A stretch of DNA of 7,341 bases, from the NCBI GenBank assembly GCA_964448085.1, contig CAYUUX010000038.1:1-7341 (forward strand), given 5' to 3'. This stretch comes from CAIJMI01 sp964448085. Lineage in GTDB: Bacteria; Patescibacteriota; Microgenomatia; UBA10105; UBA927. How positions within the stretch are numbered: the first letter of the stretch is position 1; each line of letters opens with the position of its first letter. The notes beneath the pieces were generated by a model, which was not told where the DNA came from, did no database searches, and was given only the letters and a program-made list of their open reading frames with translations. The translations under genes were made by a program, and so were the position numbers. Below, in pieces: positions 5,566 through 7,341 of this stretch.

Positions 5566-6255
5566 ATGCACATTCTTTTTCATGGAGACAATATCGAATA
5601 TTCCCGTCAGGAGTTTATTTTATATAAAGAGAAATTCCAAAATCAGGAGATTCGAAATATTGATGGACGAAATATTACCGATACGGCTCTTATTCAAGCT
5701 ATCCAATCGGAATCCCTTTTCGGAACAAATCTCGTTGTGTGCATAGATAATTTGTTTTCGTTCCTTGGGAAAAAGGCGAGAGTTGCAGAAACATACGCAG
5801 AAATACTCAAAACAACTTCACAGGATACGACAGTGATGCTGTGGGAATCAAAGGAGCTTGGGAAAGATATACTTTCAAAGCTTGAAGACGACATGCGCGT
5901 GCGATTATTTACCTTTCCTAAAGTCGTATTCTCGTTTTTGGACGGTATACAACCGGGTAACACGCAAAAAGTCCTTCATAACCTTCTTGAGACCTTACAG
6001 ACTGAACCGATTGAGTTAATTTGGAGTATGGTAATAACGCGAATTCGCATGCTTTTGCAGATAAAAGAACATGCTGCTCCGGAACGTATCTCTTCTTGGC
6101 AACTCTCTCGTTTGACAAACCAGTGTAGGTCATTTACGATGGATAAATTGCTGGATATGCACACAAAGCTTCAACAGGCAGAATCTTCCTTCAAACACGG
6201 TACCACGCCGTTCTCGCTCAAAGAACTACTTATACAGTTTATTATGGATATATAA
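5566..6255 (+). CDS. holA: DNA polymerase III delta subunit-like protein (divergent, short)
   Basis: Delta is the clamp-loader subunit that opens the sliding clamp. This 229-residue protein is much shorter than typical delta (about 340). The order of features fits: ILFHGDN (3-9) for the first strand and loop of domain I, SLFGTNLVVCIDNL (50-63), a VMLWESKELGK strand-turn (90-100), and VRLFTFPK (112-119) before a short linker. The C-terminal helical domain (about 131-229) has IWSMVITRIRMLLQIK, then SWQLSRLTNQCRSF (177-190), KLLDMHTKLQQAESSFKHG (194-212) and a final helix, which is the usual F/Q-x-x-x-F ... L ... D/E-x-x-x-K-x-G signature of HolA C-termini. No Walker motifs are seen, as expected for delta. 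It starts one base after the preceding stop without a Shine-Dalgarno. The call rests on pattern and architecture, so some doubt remains. Confidence 0.75.
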   Translation: MHILFHGDNIEYSRQEFILYKEKFQNQEIRNIDGRNITDTALIQAIQSESLFGTNLVVCIDNLFSFLGKKARVAETYAEILKTTSQDTTVMLWESKELGKDILSKLEDDMRVRLFTFPKVVFSFLDGIQPGNTQKVLHNLLETLQTEPIELIWSMVITRIRMLLQIKEHAAPERISSWQLSRLTNQCRSFTMDKLLDMHTKLQQAESSFKHGTTPFSLKELLIQFIMDI

Positions 6256-6260
6256 GGAGG
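6256..6260 (+). promoter_or_regulatory. Strong Shine-Dalgarno GGAGG before the mutase gene
   Basis: GGAGG directly follows the holA-like stop codon and ends 4 bases before ATG 6265. It is the strongest ribosome site in the window and fixes the start of the mutase. The inner genes of the operon lack such a site. Confidence 0.85.
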
Positions 6261-6264
6261 CGCT

Positions 6265-7341
6265 ATGGCAGTTGATCTCTCCATTTTCAAGGACTACGAC
6301 GTACGCGGCACGTATCCGAATCAACTTAACGGTGAGGTTGCAGAAGCAATCGCATATGCAATTGTGAGGAAATTTCATCCGAGAAGCGTAGCGATATGCC
6401 GAGATATGCGTCTCTCAGGTGAAGAAATCCGTAATGCATTTGTTGAGGTATTTGTGAGTTTGGGGGTGAACGTATTTGATGCGGGTCTGGTTGGTACGGA
6501 AATGCAATATTATATCGCAGGCACGAAAGACTACGATCTAGTTATTATGATTTCAGCATCTCATAATCCTGCAGAATACAACGGATTTAAGATGGTTTTG
6601 AAAGGTCCAATAGCGGTCACTAGTGACAGTGGCATGTATGATGTCCGCGATTTCATACAGGAAGGACCGTTACCGAAAGCGGCGACACCCGGAACGGTAA
6701 CAATGATTGATGTATGGAACGAATGGAAAGCGAAAATTATGTCACTGGTGGATACGAAGACATTTAAGCCGATGAAAATTGCCATCGATGCGGGCAATGG
6801 GATGGCTGGTAAAATCGTACCGGCAATTTTTACCGGATTGCCGTTTGAAGTCATACCGCTGTATTTTGAACTCAACGGGCATTTCCCCAATCACACGCCA
6901 AACCCCCTTATTGCCAAAAACAACGAAGCGCTTCAAAAGACAATTCTTGAGAACCATGCAAACCTCGGTTTGACTTTTGATGGCGATGCCGATCGGATGT
7001 TTTTGATTGATGACAAAGGAAGAATTGTCAGCGGAACGATTACCACAGCACTCCTTGCGCGATATATTCTCAAACTACACCCCGGTGAAAAGATTCTCTA
7101 CAACGCGATTTGTGGACGCATAGTTCCGAAAATAGTGAAGGAAAGCGGCGGTATTTCCCAACGCGTTCGTGTGGGCCATAGCTATATAAAAACCTACATG
7201 AAGGAAACCGGTGCCATATTTGCGGGTGAACATTCAGGGCATTATTATCACCGTGATTTCTTCCGGGCTGAAAGCGGCATTCTTACCGCGTTAATGGTAT
7301 TGTCCCTGTTATGTACAGAGTCAAAAACGTTATCGCAGCTT
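6265..7341 (+). CDS. manB: Phosphomannomutase/phosphoglucomutase, C-terminus cut by window edge
   Basis: An alpha-D-phosphohexomutase that moves phosphate between C6 and C1 of mannose or glucose phosphate, feeding nucleotide-sugar and surface-glycan synthesis. 359 codons are present; the family is about 450-470, so the fourth, phosphate-binding domain is missing beyond the edge. Motifs in order: FKDYDVRGTYP at the start, the phosphoserine loop SASHNPAEYNGFK with S99 as the phosphorylated serine, IDAGNGMAG in domain 2, the magnesium loop DGDADR (239-244), and the sugar-specificity loop GEHSGHYYHRDF (321-332). The latter reads E-H-S-G-H rather than the E-M-S-G-H of Pseudomonas AlgC and is closer to actinobacterial ManB-type loops. 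This suggests a mannose-active or dual enzyme, though substrate is not certain. Last visible gene of the metK run, with its own strong ribosome site. Confidence 0.95.
   Translation, partial: MAVDLSIFKDYDVRGTYPNQLNGEVAEAIAYAIVRKFHPRSVAICRDMRLSGEEIRNAFVEVFVSLGVNVFDAGLVGTEMQYYIAGTKDYDLVIMISASHNPAEYNGFKMVLKGPIAVTSDSGMYDVRDFIQEGPLPKAATPGTVTMIDVWNEWKAKIMSLVDTKTFKPMKIAIDAGNGMAGKIVPAIFTGLPFEVIPLYFELNGHFPNHTPNPLIAKNNEALQKTILENHANLGLTFDGDADRMFLIDDKGRIVSGTITTALLARYILKLHPGEKILYNAICGRIVPKIVKESGGISQRVRVGHSYIKTYMKETGAIFAGEHSGHYYHRDFFRAESGILTALMVLSLLCTESKTLSQL

Noticed and set aside
6561..6973. Open frames opposite or out of frame within the mutase region
   Set aside because: The mutase reading has all catalytic loops in order, so these are shadows.
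742..7341. Alternative genetic code (UGA as Gly or Trp), as in some CPR lineages
   Set aside because: Three genes end at TGA exactly where their protein families end or the next gene begins, and no protein needs read-through.

Overview
The window is moderately AT-rich bacterial chromosome with very dense, overlapping genes read with the standard bacterial code: TGA ends three genes and no in-frame TGA is needed. A shortened DNA polymerase III delta-like subunit, a phage-type HExxH metallopeptidase kept as a housekeeping-operon gene, and an N-terminally anchored membrane protein with a Pro/Ser/Thr-rich cytoplasmic tail suggest a member of the Patescibacteria (Candidate Phyla Radiation). That placement is inference from gene style. 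No marker gene is present to prove it.

Layout. On the minus strand, 1-606 is the N-terminal part of a single-pass membrane protein that runs off the left edge. A 135-base divergent intergenic region (607-741) follows. It holds back-to-back promoter candidates that share a perfect 6-3-6 inverted repeat. On the plus strand, 742-2255 is a two-gene cassette: a small Cys-rich protein with a pattern like DUF6504, joined by an ATGA overlap to a Y-family translesion DNA polymerase. The gap 2256-2452 contains a well-formed SAM-I (S-box) riboswitch with P1-P4 and the loop pseudoknot, then an expression platform with competing pairings. It lies directly upstream of metK.

From metK onward six plus-strand genes are packed with gaps of 1-9 bases or overlaps: metK (SAM synthetase), rarA (AAA+ replication-fork protein), a NUDIX hydrolase, a phage-type putative metallopeptidase, a holA-like clamp-loader delta subunit, and a phosphomannomutase/phosphoglucomutase cut by the right edge. 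No terminator or obvious promoter is visible inside this run, so it reads as one operon.

How the genes fit together. Three genes concern replication-fork function or repair: the Y-family polymerase, RarA and the delta subunit. A fourth, the NUDIX enzyme, may clean up nucleotides or signalling dinucleotides. If the operon is one transcript, the SAM riboswitch would tie expression of RarA and the clamp-loader subunit to the SAM pool. The most notable points are the riboswitch and what it may control, and the polymerase cassette with its small partner and possible palindromic operator.
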